Positions 15,044-22,352 of a stretch of DNA of 22,352 bases are shown here, in pieces. Position 1 is the first letter of the stretch, and every line of letters starts with the position of its first letter. The notes beneath the pieces were generated by a model. It was not told the origin of the DNA and did not search any database. It saw nothing but the letters and a program-made list of their open reading frames with translations. Origin of the DNA: JANWZL01 sp037445185. Its GTDB lineage: Bacteria > Pseudomonadota > Gammaproteobacteria > Burkholderiales > Thiobacillaceae. Location of the stretch: the NCBI GenBank assembly GCA_037445185.1, contig JBBIKZ010000031.1, positions 1 through 22,352 on the forward strand. The letters are read 5' to 3'. The translations under genes and the position numbers were made by a program.

Positions 15044-15316
15044 ATGCTGACGTATATCGATCAGACCGGTCAGGAACGGCCGGAGCGGCGCAAACACCCG
15101 CGCTTGCGCACGATCTACGGCGAGGTGCGGGAGAAGCTCGACCATTTTTTCCACTCCAAGAAGGAGTGGGCCGGCAGTTCCATCGACTACCTCGCGCTTC
15201 GCATGGTACACGAGGCCTACCCGGACCTCACCGGTGACGAGGTGCGCATCCTGGTGGCCGCCATCGAGCGGTCCATGGGCAGCGATTCCCCGAGCTGGGG
15301 CAGGACCGGCCAATGA
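15044..15316 (+). CDS. Small basic protein of unknown function, 90 residues
   Basis: ATG at 15044 is preceded by AGGAG (15032-15036), seven bases upstream. The frame is open upstream to 14945, but that part would be the structured leader and has no ribosome-binding site. The protein begins M-L-T-Y-I-D-Q-T-G-Q-E-R and has a strongly basic segment R-R-K-H-P-R-L-R (15-22). An amphipathic helix region with F-F-H-S-K-K-E-W follows, then a C-terminal half resembling a small helical bundle (D-Y-L-A-L-R-M-V-H-E-A-Y, T-G-D-E-V-R-I-L-V-A-A-I-E-R). No signal peptide, membrane segment or cysteine is present. It has its own promoter and leader. Nucleic-acid binding is possible from the charge, but nothing proves it. 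Confidence 0.75.
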   Translation: MLTYIDQTGQERPERRKHPRLRTIYGEVREKLDHFFHSKKEWAGSSIDYLALRMVHEAYPDLTGDEVRILVAAIERSMGSDSPSWGRTGQ

Positions 15317-15341
15317 GGCCGTGAGTTCCGTCCAGCGCCCC

Positions 15342-15388
15342 GCCTGCCCCTTCAGGGGAGGCAGGCAGCTGCGGTCGTCCTTTTGTTT
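15342..15388 (+). terminator. Weak terminator-like hairpin after the 15044 gene
   Basis: GCCTGCC (15342-15348) pairs with GGCAGGC (15360-15366), and part of the inner CCTTCAGGGG can pair too. A T-rich run, TTTTGTTT, follows only at 15381-15388, about 15 nt after the stem, so termination efficiency is doubtful. Confidence 0.4.
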
Positions 15389-15417
15389 CGTTCCCCCAAA
15401 CCGCATGTGCTGAAGTT

Positions 15418-15457
15418 GTAGGAGCGCACCCTGTTCGCGAAAGGGAGCGGACCCTGT
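15418..15457. repeat. REP-like element with tandem 14-bp repeat
   Basis: GTAGGAGCG...CGCGAA (15418-15441) has the form of gammaproteobacterial REP sequences. The 14-mer GGAGCGCACCCTGT (15421-15434) recurs as GGAGCGGACCCTGT (15444-15457), with 13 of 14 bases identical and a period of 23 bp. It sits between the 3' ends of two convergent genes, the usual place for REPs. Confidence 0.6.
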
Positions 15458-15502
15458 CCACCAGTGCCGGCTGGGGTTTTGGCGTTGAGCGGGAACGATG
15501 GG

Positions 15503-16750
15503 TCAGTGGTGTTCATGCCCCAGGGGCCAGAGCTGATGGGCATCGAGCAGCAGCCGGGCGATGGCCTCGTTGGCGCTCAAGCGGGCCTGTTCCGCCGCAA
15601 GGCCTGTCTCCAGGCTGGCACGCTGGGCCTGCAGGACCTCGGTCAATCCCAGTTCCCCCAGCTCGTGGGCGCGCCGGGCGAGATCCGCGTGGCGCGCCGC
15701 CGCCTCGGCTGCCTGCAGGAGACGGCGATGCGACGCGACGGCAGCGGATGCGCGCAGCCAGTTGCCCGCGGCCTCGGTGGCCAGACGGCGGCGGATGGTC
15801 GCCTCCGTCTCCATGAGCGCGTCGGCCTCCGCCGCATACAGGCTGCCCGCGGCACGACGGCCCTCGCCGGGCAGCGCGATGCTCAGGGTGAGTCCCAGCA
15901 CCCGCTCCTCACCGCCCTGTTCGCTGGCATAGTGCAGGCCCAGTACCGGATCGGGTCGCCGCTCCGCAGCGGCGCGCCGGGCCTGCAGGCGGGCGCGTTC
16001 GGCGGCGCGCTGGGCGGCGAGCAGTTCGTGGTTGTGCGCCAGCGTCAGGGCCTGCCAGTGCGCCTCGTCACCGGCGGGCAGCCTGGGCTCCGCCGCCCTG
16101 TCGGCGGGCACCGGCAGTTCTGGAAATTGCCCGCGCAACTCGGCCAAGGCCGTGCGCACGCGCACTCGCGCCTGCTCGAGCTGGGAGACGGCCTGGGCGA
16201 CGGCGGCCGCCGCCTGCAGGGCCTGCATGCGGGCGGCATCGCCGTTTTTCACCCGGCTGTGGACGATGCGTTCCTCCGCCTGCAGCAGCGCCACCTGCTC
16301 CTGCCACAGCCGGGTCTCGGCCTGGGCCTGCAGGGCCTGGTACCAGAGCGTGAGGAGCCGTCTGGCCGCCTCATGGCGGGCATCGCCCACCCGCTCCTCG
16401 GCCTCCTGCACACCCTCGGCGCCGATGCGGTCATCCAGTTGCGCCTTGTCGGGCAGACGCAGACCCCGTTCGATGGCCGCCTCCCATTCGTTGCGACCGC
16501 CTCCGCCGCTGACGTCCCGGCGCTGGGCGTTGAGCCGCAGGCCATATTCGTGTTCGCCGGCGCGCAGGCGCTGGTGTTCGGCCTGTGCGGCACGCAAGCG
16601 GGCCTGGGCGGCACGCACCTGCGGGTGGTTGTCCAGGGCGGCGAGGACCGCTTGCGCATCGGGCAGGTCCGCCGGCGGCTCCGCCGTCGCGCCACAGACG
16701 CCGAACACAGGGATGAGCAGGAGCAAGAGCAGGGCTTGCATGCGCTTCAT
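15503..16750 (-). CDS. TolC/CusC-family outer-membrane efflux protein
   Basis: The 415-residue product starts with a signal peptide (M-K-R-M-Q followed by seven hydrophobic residues, cleavage around residue 22). The mature part is the TolC-type repeat: two long Ala/Gln/Arg-rich helical blocks, with L-D-N-H-P-Q-V-R-A-A-Q-A-R-L-R-A-A-Q near the start and again E-A-A-A-R-H-A-D-L-A-R-R-A-H in the second half. It would form the trimeric channel through which the RND pump expels metal ions. GGGAG before the ATG at 16750 and a 4-bp ATGA overlap with the DUF3240 gene fix the start. It is last in the operon; more often the channel gene (C) precedes the adaptor and pump genes (B, A). It ends in His-Glu-His-His. 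Confidence 0.9.
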   Translation of the reverse strand: MKRMQALLLLLLIPVFGVCGATAEPPADLPDAQAVLAALDNHPQVRAAQARLRAAQAEHQRLRAGEHEYGLRLNAQRRDVSGGGGRNEWEAAIERGLRLPDKAQLDDRIGAEGVQEAEERVGDARHEAARRLLTLWYQALQAQAETRLWQEQVALLQAEERIVHSRVKNGDAARMQALQAAAAVAQAVSQLEQARVRVRTALAELRGQFPELPVPADRAAEPRLPAGDEAHWQALTLAHNHELLAAQRAAERARLQARRAAAERRPDPVLGLHYASEQGGEERVLGLTLSIALPGEGRRAAGSLYAAEADALMETEATIRRRLATEAAGNWLRASAAVASHRRLLQAAEAAARHADLARRAHELGELGLTEVLQAQRASLETGLAAEQARLSANEAIARLLLDAHQLWPLGHEHH

Positions 16751-17052
16751 GCGAGTCTCCCGAATTCGATCACCGGCGTGAGCCAATAGGCCACGTCCGG
16801 CTTGGGCAGATGGTGTCTCAGGTGGGCGAGCAGGGTCTCGGCCTGCGCCGCCTCGAGGACGATCTGCGCGGTCATTCTGTGGGCGCGGCCGCGTACCCGC
16901 TCCCGGGCGCTGAGGGCCTCGGTGCGGGTACTGTGGCCCTCGGTCTGGAACAGGGTGAAGCCGGCAGCCCATTCGGGATGGGCGAGCAGCTGCTCGACCA
17001 GCTCCTCCTCCAGATGCCGCGGCGCGGTCAGGGTCAGTTGCACGAGGTTCAT
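16747..17052 (-). CDS. DUF3240 family PII-like protein
   Basis: This 101-residue protein begins N-L-V-Q-L-T-L-T-A-P and carries the family-typical G-F-T-L-F-Q-T-E-G-H-S (31-41) and S-A-R-E-R-V-R-G-R-A-H-R (48-59). These are followed by the short beta strand T-A-Q-I-V-L-E, giving a ferredoxin-like fold similar to the PII/CutA group. The domain is regularly encoded beside heavy-metal RND genes in proteobacteria. The ATG at 17052 overlaps the pump stop and its own stop overlaps the TolC start, both as ATGA, so its level is tied to the complex. It has no signal peptide and no transmembrane segment. A role as a small cytoplasmic regulator or metal/nucleotide sensor of the pump is plausible but unproven. 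Confidence 0.88.
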   Translation of the reverse strand: MNLVQLTLTAPRHLEEELVEQLLAHPEWAAGFTLFQTEGHSTRTEALSARERVRGRAHRMTAQIVLEAAQAETLLAHLRHHLPKPDVAYWLTPVIEFGRLA

Positions 17053-20000
17053 GTCACCCCCTTGAGGATGAAGCGCCGGTAGAGCACCGGCAGCAGGATG
17101 AGGGTCAGGGCCGTGGAGGTGACCAGGCCACCCACCACGACGATGGCCAGGGGCTTCTGGATCTCCGAGCCGGGACCCGTGGCCAGGAGCAGGGGGACGA
17201 GGCCGAAGGCGGTGATGCTGGCGGTCATCAGCACCGGCCGCAGCCGCCTGAGCGTCCCCTCCCGAACGACCCGGTCGGCCGGCATGCCCTGGGCGGCGAG
17301 CTGGTTGAAGTGGCTCACCAGCACCACGCCGTTGAGCACCGCGATGCCGAGCAGGGCGATGAAGCCGATCGAGGCGGGCACCGACAGGTATTCGCCGCTC
17401 ACGAACAGGGCGACGAGGCCGCCCACCAGGGCGAAGGGGATGTTGGCGATGACCAGGGTCGCCTGCCCCACCGAGCCGAAGGTGGCGAAGAGCAGGGCGA
17501 AGATCAGGGCCAGGGCGATGGGCACCACGATGGCGAGCCGCGCCGCCGCGCGCTGCTGGTTCTCGAACTGTCCGCCATAGGTCACCCGGTAGCCCTCGGG
17601 CAGCTTCACCTTCGCGGCCAGGGCGGACTGCACCTCCTCGACGAAGCCGACCAGATCGCGGCCGGTGACGTTGCCCTGCACGGTCACGTAGCGGGCGGCG
17701 TTCTCCCGATAGACCGCCACCGGTCCTTCGCTGCGCACCAGGGTGGCGATCTGCTCGAGCGGGAGGGCCACGCCGGATGCGGTTGGGATGCGCAGGGCCT
17801 GGAACAGCGCCGGCGACATACGTACGTTCTCGCCGGCGCGCAGCACCAGGGGGGTACGTTTGACGCCCTCCTGCACCACGCCCAGGGACACCCCTTCCAG
17901 GTGGGCCTTGAGGAAGGCCGCCACGTCGTCGATGCTGAGCCCGTAGCGGCCGGCGGCCAGGCGGTCCACCTCCACCCGGAAGTACTGCACCCCCTCGTTC
18001 TTCTTGGCGAACACGTCCTGCGCACCGGGCACCGCCTTCAGCGTCGCTTCGACCTGGTCGGCGAGCGCGTTCAGGGTGTCGATGTCCGGGCCGAAGATCT
18101 TGACCGCCAGATCGCCCCGGCTGCCGGTGAGCATCTCGGACACTCGCATGTCGATGGGCTGGGTGAAGGCGTAGTCGATGCCGGGAAAGTCGGCCATGAC
18201 CCGGCGGATCTCCTCCATGAGCCACTCTTTGTCCGGCTTGCGCCACTCTTCCATGGACTTGAGGACCAGGAAGCTGTCGGTCTCATTGAGCCCCATCGGA
18301 TCGAGCCCCAGCTCGTCCGAGCCCGCCCGGGCCACCACGCCGCGGATCTCGGGGATGCGGCGCATGAGGGCTTGCTGCACGCGCCGGTCCAGGGCCAGGC
18401 TCTCCTCCAGGCTGATGGAGGGCAGCTTCTCCAGCTGCACCAGCAGGTCGCCCTCGTCGAGGGTGGGCATGAAGGACTTGCCGATGAAGGGATAGAGCGC
18501 CGCGGCCACGGCCAGGAGCAGGAGGGCGGCGGCGAGCACCGTCTTCACGCGCTCGAGCGCGAAGTCCAGCACGGGTGTGTAGACGCGCAGCGCCACGCGC
18601 ACCAGCCAGGGGTCGCCGTGCGGGTCCTCCTTGAGCAGCCAGGAGGCGAGCACCGGCACCACGGTCAGCGACAGCATGAGGGCCGCGGCCAGGGCGAAGA
18701 CGATGGTCAGGGCCACCGGGATGAACAGCTTGCCCTCCAGGCCCTGCAGGGTGAGCAGAGGGAGGAAGACGATGATGATGATCGCCACCCCGCTGGCGGT
18801 GGGGGTCGCCACCTCGCGCACGGCGCGAAACACCTTGTGCAGTTTGGGTTGCGGGGCTTGATCGTGCGCCAGACGGTTGACGATGTTCTCCACCACCACC
18901 ACCGCCCCGTCCACCAGCATGCCGATGGCGATGGCCAGCCCCCCCAGACTCATCAGGTTGGCGGAGATGCCAAGCTGCTGCATGAGCAAGAAGGTGGCCA
19001 GGGCCGCGAGCGGCAGGGTGAGCGCCACGGTGAGCGCCGCCCGTACGTTGCCGAGGTAGAGGAAGAGCAGCACCAGCACGAGGACGATGGCCTCCATGAG
19101 GGCCTGGGTGACCGTCCCCACCGCGCGGGTCACCAGGCCGGAGCGGTCATAGAAAGGGCGGATCTCCACCCCCTTGGGCAGCATGGGCGCGATCTCGGCC
19201 AGCCGCTGCTTGACCGCCACCACCACCTGCTGCGCATTGGCCCCCTTGAGCCCCAGCACCAGGCCCTGCACCGCCTCACCGCGCCCGTCCTGGGTCACGC
19301 CGCCGTAGCGGGTGAGGCTGCCCAGGTCCACCGTGGCGACGTCCGCCACCCGCACCGGCACGCCGTCGACGGTCTTCACGACGATGGCGGCCAGGTCCTC
19401 CAGCGTCTTGACCGCCCCCTCGACCCGCACCAGCCAGACCTCCTCGCCCTCGGTGAGGCGACCGGCGCCGTCGTTGCGGTTGCTGGCGCGGATGGCCTCG
19501 GCGAGTTCCGTCAACGTCACCCCGCGGGCGCTCATGGCGGCGTTGTCGGGGGCCACCTCGAAGGTCTGCACCAGGCCGCCCAGGGCATTGACGTCGGCCA
19601 CGCCCGGGAGGGTGCGCAACTGCGGCCGGATCACCCAGTCGAGCAGGGCCCGCCGCTCGGCGAGCGAGAGCTCGGGCGCCTCCACGGTGAACATGAACAT
19701 CTCCGACAGCGGCGTGGTGATGGGGGCGAGTCCCCCCGTCACGCCCTCCGGCAGGTCGGCCAGCACGTTGTTGAGCCGTTCCGTCACCTGGCTTCGGGCC
19801 CAGTAGATGTCGGTGCCGTCCTCGAAGTCGATGGTGATGTCGGTGAGTCCGTATTTCGACACGGAGCGCAGGATGCGCTGCCTGGGGATGCCCAGCATCT
19901 CCGTCTCGACGAGGGCGGCGATGCGCGTCTCCACCTCCTCCGGGGTCATGCCCGGGGCCTTGAGGATGATCTTGACCTGGGTGGTGGAGACGTCCGGGAA

Positions 20001-20114
20001 GGCGTCGATGGGCAGCGTGCGCCAGGCCTCGAGGCCGGCAGCCGTGAGCAGCAGCGCAAGGCCCAGGACCAGCAGCCGCTGCGTGAGAGCGAATTCCGTC
20101 AGGCGGGCAAGCAT
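17049..20114 (-). CDS. Heavy-metal efflux RND pump (CzcA/CusA family)
   Basis: The 1021-residue product is a proton-driven inner-membrane RND transporter of the heavy-metal efflux class. Its start contains P-I-D-A-F-P-D-V-S-T-T-Q-V (35-47), a diagnostic HME stretch. Membrane segments are at about 11-28, clusters at 340-560 and again at the C-terminus, with two large periplasmic loops between. The TM4 signature reads A-I-G-M-L-V-D-G-A-V-V-V-V-E-N (396-410): Asp402 and Glu409 are present, but the position of the first CzcA Asp is Ala396. The DGAVVVxEN half is CzcA-like and the AIG half CusA-like, so substrate class (divalent versus Cu/Ag) is uncertain. Its start immediately follows the adaptor's TAG stop, with no gap. 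Confidence 0.95.
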   Translation of the reverse strand: MLARLTEFALTQRLLVLGLALLLTAAGLEAWRTLPIDAFPDVSTTQVKIILKAPGMTPEEVETRIAALVETEMLGIPRQRILRSVSKYGLTDITIDFEDGTDIYWARSQVTERLNNVLADLPEGVTGGLAPITTPLSEMFMFTVEAPELSLAERRALLDWVIRPQLRTLPGVADVNALGGLVQTFEVAPDNAAMSARGVTLTELAEAIRASNRNDGAGRLTEGEEVWLVRVEGAVKTLEDLAAIVVKTVDGVPVRVADVATVDLGSLTRYGGVTQDGRGEAVQGLVLGLKGANAQQVVVAVKQRLAEIAPMLPKGVEIRPFYDRSGLVTRAVGTVTQALMEAIVLVLVLLFLYLGNVRAALTVALTLPLAALATFLLMQQLGISANLMSLGGLAIAIGMLVDGAVVVVENIVNRLAHDQAPQPKLHKVFRAVREVATPTASGVAIIIIVFLPLLTLQGLEGKLFIPVALTIVFALAAALMLSLTVVPVLASWLLKEDPHGDPWLVRVALRVYTPVLDFALERVKTVLAAALLLLAVAAALYPFIGKSFMPTLDEGDLLVQLEKLPSISLEESLALDRRVQQALMRRIPEIRGVVARAGSDELGLDPMGLNETDSFLVLKSMEEWRKPDKEWLMEEIRRVMADFPGIDYAFTQPIDMRVSEMLTGSRGDLAVKIFGPDIDTLNALADQVEATLKAVPGAQDVFAKKNEGVQYFRVEVDRLAAGRYGLSIDDVAAFLKAHLEGVSLGVVQEGVKRTPLVLRAGENVRMSPALFQALRIPTASGVALPLEQIATLVRSEGPVAVYRENAARYVTVQGNVTGRDLVGFVEEVQSALAAKVKLPEGYRVTYGGQFENQQRAAARLAIVVPIALALIFALLFATFGSVGQATLVIANIPFALVGGLVALFVSGEYLSVPASIGFIALLGIAVLNGVVLVSHFNQLAAQGMPADRVVREGTLRRLRPVLMTASITAFGLVPLLLATGPGSEIQKPLAIVVVGGLVTSTALTLILLPVLYRRFILKGVT

Positions 20115-21200
20115 CTACTCGCCCCCGCCCATGCCCTGCCAGGCCGCCTTGAGCGCCGCCACGCCCTCCACGGCGACGCGTTCCTGGCCGCTGAAGGGGG
20201 CGTCCACCGCGGTGCTCTGCGCGGACTGGGAGAGGACACGCACCGCCTCGGGCTCGAAGCCGCCCGGCCGTTCCACGAACACCCAGTGTTGTCCCTCGGC
20301 GCGCACCAACGCCCTGGCCGGGACACGCCATTGCTTGCGCCCGGCCAGGTCAGCGATGCGCACGGAGACATGCTGGTTGAGCCGCAGCCGGCCATCCGGA
20401 TTGGCCACGCGTGCGCGCACGGGCACGGTCTGGGCGGCGCTGACCCCCGGCCCCACCGACACCACCTTGCCCTCCGCGGACTTGCCCGGCACGCTCACCC
20501 CCTGACCTATCCTGACCAGAGCGGCCACTTCCGCCGGGGCCTGGATCTCCAGCCACAGCGGGTCCAGCCTGGCGATCCGGAACAGGGGGGTGGCCGCTTC
20601 CACCCGCGCCCCCGTCACGGCGGAGCGCTCCAGCACCACCCCAGCGATGGGTGCGCTGAGCGCGATGCTGTCGGTTAAGCGCTCGCTGCGCTCGGCGGCC
20701 TGGATGGCGGCCATGGGCAGCCCCATGAGGCGGAGCCAGGCGCGCCGCTCCTCCACCTGTGCGCGGGCCTGGGCGAGGTTGGCGCGGGCGGCCTGGACCC
20801 GCCCCTCCGGGATGATGCCCTCGCGGTACAGGGCCTCCTCGCGCTGCGCGGTCTCCGTCGCCAGCCGCCACTGCACGGCCGCCTGGGCCAGATCACGCTG
20901 GGCGATCACCAGGGCCTCGGCGCGCAGCACGGCCAGGACCTGCCCGGCGCGCACAGTCTCGCCCGCGGCGACGCGCACCTCGGTGACCAACCCCGCCAGC
21001 GGGGCGGAGACGGCCCGTTCCTGGGCGGGTGGGATGGCGACGGTTGCGGGCAGGTCCACCGTCATGGCCCCGGCATGCGCCACCACGGGCACGGTGGCGA
21101 TGCGCAGCGCGGCACGCTGGGCGTCGGTGATGGGGATGAGCCTGTCGCCGCCCCAGGCAGGCAGGGTCAGGAACAACAGGAGGCAAAGACGAGACTTCAT
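20115..21200 (-). CDS. Periplasmic adaptor (membrane fusion protein) of the metal efflux pump
   Basis: This 361-residue protein has a signal peptide (M-K-S-R-L-C-L-L-L-F-L-T-L-P-A-W-G). The HlyD/CusB-type order is visible: a barrel-sandwich half S-A-P-L-A-G-L-V-T-E-V near residue 65-75, a helical hairpin rich in Ala, Gln, Arg and Glu (about 95-165), the second half S-A-P-I-A-G-V-V-L-E, then a beta-barrel domain. The membrane-proximal domain ends in A-W-Q-G-M-G-G-G-E. No long His- or Met-rich metal-binding tail is present. The ATG at 21200 is favoured over upstream frame because it starts the signal peptide and follows GAAGGG. It links the RND pump and the TolC channel. The stop codon abuts the pump start. 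Confidence 0.93.
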   Translation of the reverse strand: MKSRLCLLLFLTLPAWGGDRLIPITDAQRAALRIATVPVVAHAGAMTVDLPATVAIPPAQERAVSAPLAGLVTEVRVAAGETVRAGQVLAVLRAEALVIAQRDLAQAAVQWRLATETAQREEALYREGIIPEGRVQAARANLAQARAQVEERRAWLRLMGLPMAAIQAAERSERLTDSIALSAPIAGVVLERSAVTGARVEAATPLFRIARLDPLWLEIQAPAEVAALVRIGQGVSVPGKSAEGKVVSVGPGVSAAQTVPVRARVANPDGRLRLNQHVSVRIADLAGRKQWRVPARALVRAEGQHWVFVERPGGFEPEAVRVLSQSAQSTAVDAPFSGQERVAVEGVAALKAAWQGMGGGE

Positions 21201-21345
21201 GGCGACCCTTCGATGTCGAATCCGGTGATGACCCGGCGCGTAGCGCGCCAAACACGCTGGGGGGAGCGCCTGACCTGCGCCACCCCCCGGCCAACCGTGG
21301 CAGCGGGGGCGGTGGTCTGGGCTGGTCAGGCCACCCGTGCAGGGC
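21201..21345. other. Intergenic region between the His-rich protein gene and the adaptor gene
   Basis: This 145-bp gap contains a short perfect hairpin (GGCGCG at 21235-21240 with CGCGCC at 21244-21249) just upstream of the adaptor start. No promoter or operator was supported by eye. Confidence 0.35.
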
Positions 21346-21720
21346 TCAGGCGGTGGGCGGGGCGCCCGGCAGGGGGATCAGATGCGAGGGTGGCCCGGGC
21401 AGCACCGCGGTGTGGGGGCGTTCAGGCCACCGTCCGCGCTCTGCCAGGCTGAGCGGCAGGCGCAAGACGCGGCCCGGCATGGCATCGCCCGCATCCAGCC
21501 TCGGCTGCAGGCAAGGGGGCAGGTTGATCGCGACCTCGAACCCATCGACGGCTTGGATATCCACCCCGGTCGGCACCTGGTCGCCATGCACCCGGGTTGG
21601 CCAGCCATGCAGATGCACGCCGCCGTGGCCGCCCGCGTGTACGTGGGCGTGTAGCAGCGGCCCCAGGCACTGGAGCAGGGCGAACAGGAAGACGAAGAGG
21701 CGACGTGGGGTCTGGCGCAT
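21346..21720 (-). CDS. Small exported histidine-rich protein, possible periplasmic metal binder
   Basis: The 124-residue product has a signal peptide (residues 1-25: M-R-Q-T-P-R-R then L-F-V-F-L-F-A-L-L-Q-C). It is followed by a His cluster with six His at 24, 26, 28, 32, 36 and 38. If cleaved after L-H-A (25), the mature protein would begin H-V-H, an X-X-His amino-terminal Cu/Ni-binding pattern. The remainder is Pro- and Leu-rich with no known domain. It lies just upstream of the adaptor gene in the same direction, suggesting a metal chaperone or sensor for the efflux system. The ATG at 21720 has no clear Shine-Dalgarno, and the upstream gap is only 52 bp to the dctM remnant. Function inferred from composition and context. 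Confidence 0.72.
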   Translation of the reverse strand: MRQTPRRLFVFLFALLQCLGPLLHAHVHAGGHGGVHLHGWPTRVHGDQVPTGVDIQAVDGFEVAINLPPCLQPRLDAGDAMPGRVLRLPLSLAERGRWPERPHTAVLPGPPSHLIPLPGAPPTA

Positions 21721-21772
21721 CGGACACGATTAGACCCAATACTCTCCTGGCAAGGCCGGGATGCCCTTAGTC

Positions 21773-22230
21773 TTAGATCGGGCCGCCAACTGGCGCAGGC
21801 GTCGGCGCCGGCCCGTAGAGGAGGTCGACCAGGGTGAGCGAGATCTCCGGCACGTAGGTGATCAGGGCCAGGTAGATGAGCATCACCGCCACGAAGGGCA
21901 GCGCCCCCTTGGACACCTCGGTCAAGCCCAGACGGGAGAGGTGGCTCGCGACGTAGAGGTTGAGTCCCACCGGCGGGGTGATCATGCCGATCTCCATGTT
22001 GACGGTCATGATGATGCCCAGGTGGATGGGGTCTATGCCCAGATGGACGGCGATGGGCAGGAACAAGGGGCGAGGATGAGGATGATGGAGGAAGGCTCCA
22101 TGAATTGCCCGGCGAGCAGCAGGGTCAGGTTGACGATGAGCAGGAACTGCCAGGCGGTCATGTCCTGTGCGGTGATCCAGACCGCCAGGGCCTGCGGGAT
22201 CTGCTCCGAGGTGAGCAGGAAGTTGAACCT
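21773..22230 (-). pseudogene. dctM: TRAP transporter large membrane subunit (DctM) remnant, frameshifted and truncated
   Basis: Two frames carry consecutive parts of the DctM C-terminal half. 22230 to about 22068 encodes F-N-F-L-L-T-S-E-Q-I-P-Q-A-L through G-Q-F-M-E-P-S-S-I-I-L-I-L-A-P. From about 22066 to the TAA at 21773, the other frame continues F-L-P-I-A-V-H-L-G-I-D-P-I-H-L-G, then M-I-T-P-P-V-G-L-N-L-Y-V. In the family these are one continuous stretch, so one base is missing within the short GC-rich run near 22067-22071. Upstream of about 22230 the DctM similarity stops. The intact protein is the 12-14-helix permease of a solute-binding-protein-dependent TRAP uptake system for organic acids. 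Either a broken gene or a sequencing error explains the shift; the lost 5' part indicates a real junction or contig edge. Confidence 0.8.
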
Positions 22231-22352
22231 AAAAACCTCAGTTGACCGCTCCTTGGCCTTCGCAAAGACGCATGGAACCTGACGTTTGCGCCTCCGAGCA
22301 CGCTCACCCGGAAGGTGAGGCCGCTACGCGCCCGCGCTCGGGTCTGTGCGCG
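22231..22352. other. Unrelated sequence beyond the dctM break, possible mobile-element end
   Basis: The terminal 122 bp does not continue dctM: the minus-strand frame encodes Arg/Lys-rich sequence and meets a stop near the edge. It begins with a short A-rich, less GC-rich stretch (AAAAACCTCAGTTGACC) and contains a CTCACC/GGTGAG hairpin (22303-22319). That hairpin is enclosed by CCGAGC (22294-22299) and GCTCGG (22336-22341). An ATG at 22272 opens a 27-codon frame to the edge without a Shine-Dalgarno. The end of an insertion element is one explanation; no transposase can be seen. Confidence 0.35.

Noticed and set aside
17310..20678. Plus-strand open frame of about 1120 codons opposite the RND pump and adaptor
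   Set aside because: His/Gly/Gln-rich shadow translation with no family features; the pump and adaptor genes fully explain the stretch.
21721..21772. MerR/CueR-type metal-responsive promoter before the His-rich gene
   Set aside because: CTTGCCAGGAGAGTATTGGG on the minus strand has no proper dyad, and no -35/-10 pair has 19-20-bp spacing.

Overview
The window is GC-rich, densely packed bacterial chromosome, most likely from a beta- or gammaproteobacterial sulfur oxidiser. Three things point that way: an rhd-tusA-dsrE2 sulfur-carrier cluster, a heavy-metal RND efflux operon with a DUF3240 gene, and a REP-like repeat of the kind common in gammaproteobacteria. The exact lineage cannot be fixed from the sequence alone. 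No rRNA, tRNA or CRISPR array was seen.

Left part (1-5964): a gene running off the left edge and alaS are read leftward from a promoter near 3800. Divergently, rhodanese, tusA and dsrE2 form a sulfur-trafficking operon. It has its own promoter, a 7-bp palindrome over the -10 region (a likely operator), a stem-loop in each intercistronic gap and a strong intrinsic terminator. An unusual row of hairpins (5287-5443) then precedes a small split-barrel flavoprotein gene.

Middle part (6019-11416): a rightward SAM methyltransferase gene converges on a leftward three-gene operon (ThDP-dependent enzyme, GT2-like glycosyltransferase, PAPS-type sulfotransferase). The genes of that operon overlap by 4 bp at each junction. 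No product is obvious, and this is the best candidate here for an undescribed pathway. Divergent from it is an exported, probably beta-barrel protein, preceded by a 28-codon upstream ORF with the better Shine-Dalgarno.

Membrane quality-control part (11564-15316): a long-form NfeD (ClpP-class membrane protease) gene is followed by a slipin gene, the classic pairing, and then by a single-pass membrane protein. A DUF4870-like membrane protein gene lies on the other strand. A good promoter and a structured leader precede a 90-residue protein of unknown function. A REP-like repeat lies in the gap after it.

Right part (15503-22352): a leftward heavy-metal efflux operon encodes a His-rich exported protein, a periplasmic adaptor, a CzcA/CusA-family RND pump, a DUF3240 PII-like protein and a TolC-family outer-membrane channel. 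The four core genes abut or overlap. The pump lacks the first Asp of the usual CzcA transmembrane signature. The last 600 bp hold the 3' end of a TRAP transporter dctM gene. It is frameshifted near 22067 and loses homology at about 22230, where unrelated sequence begins (possible mobile-element junction or assembly edge).
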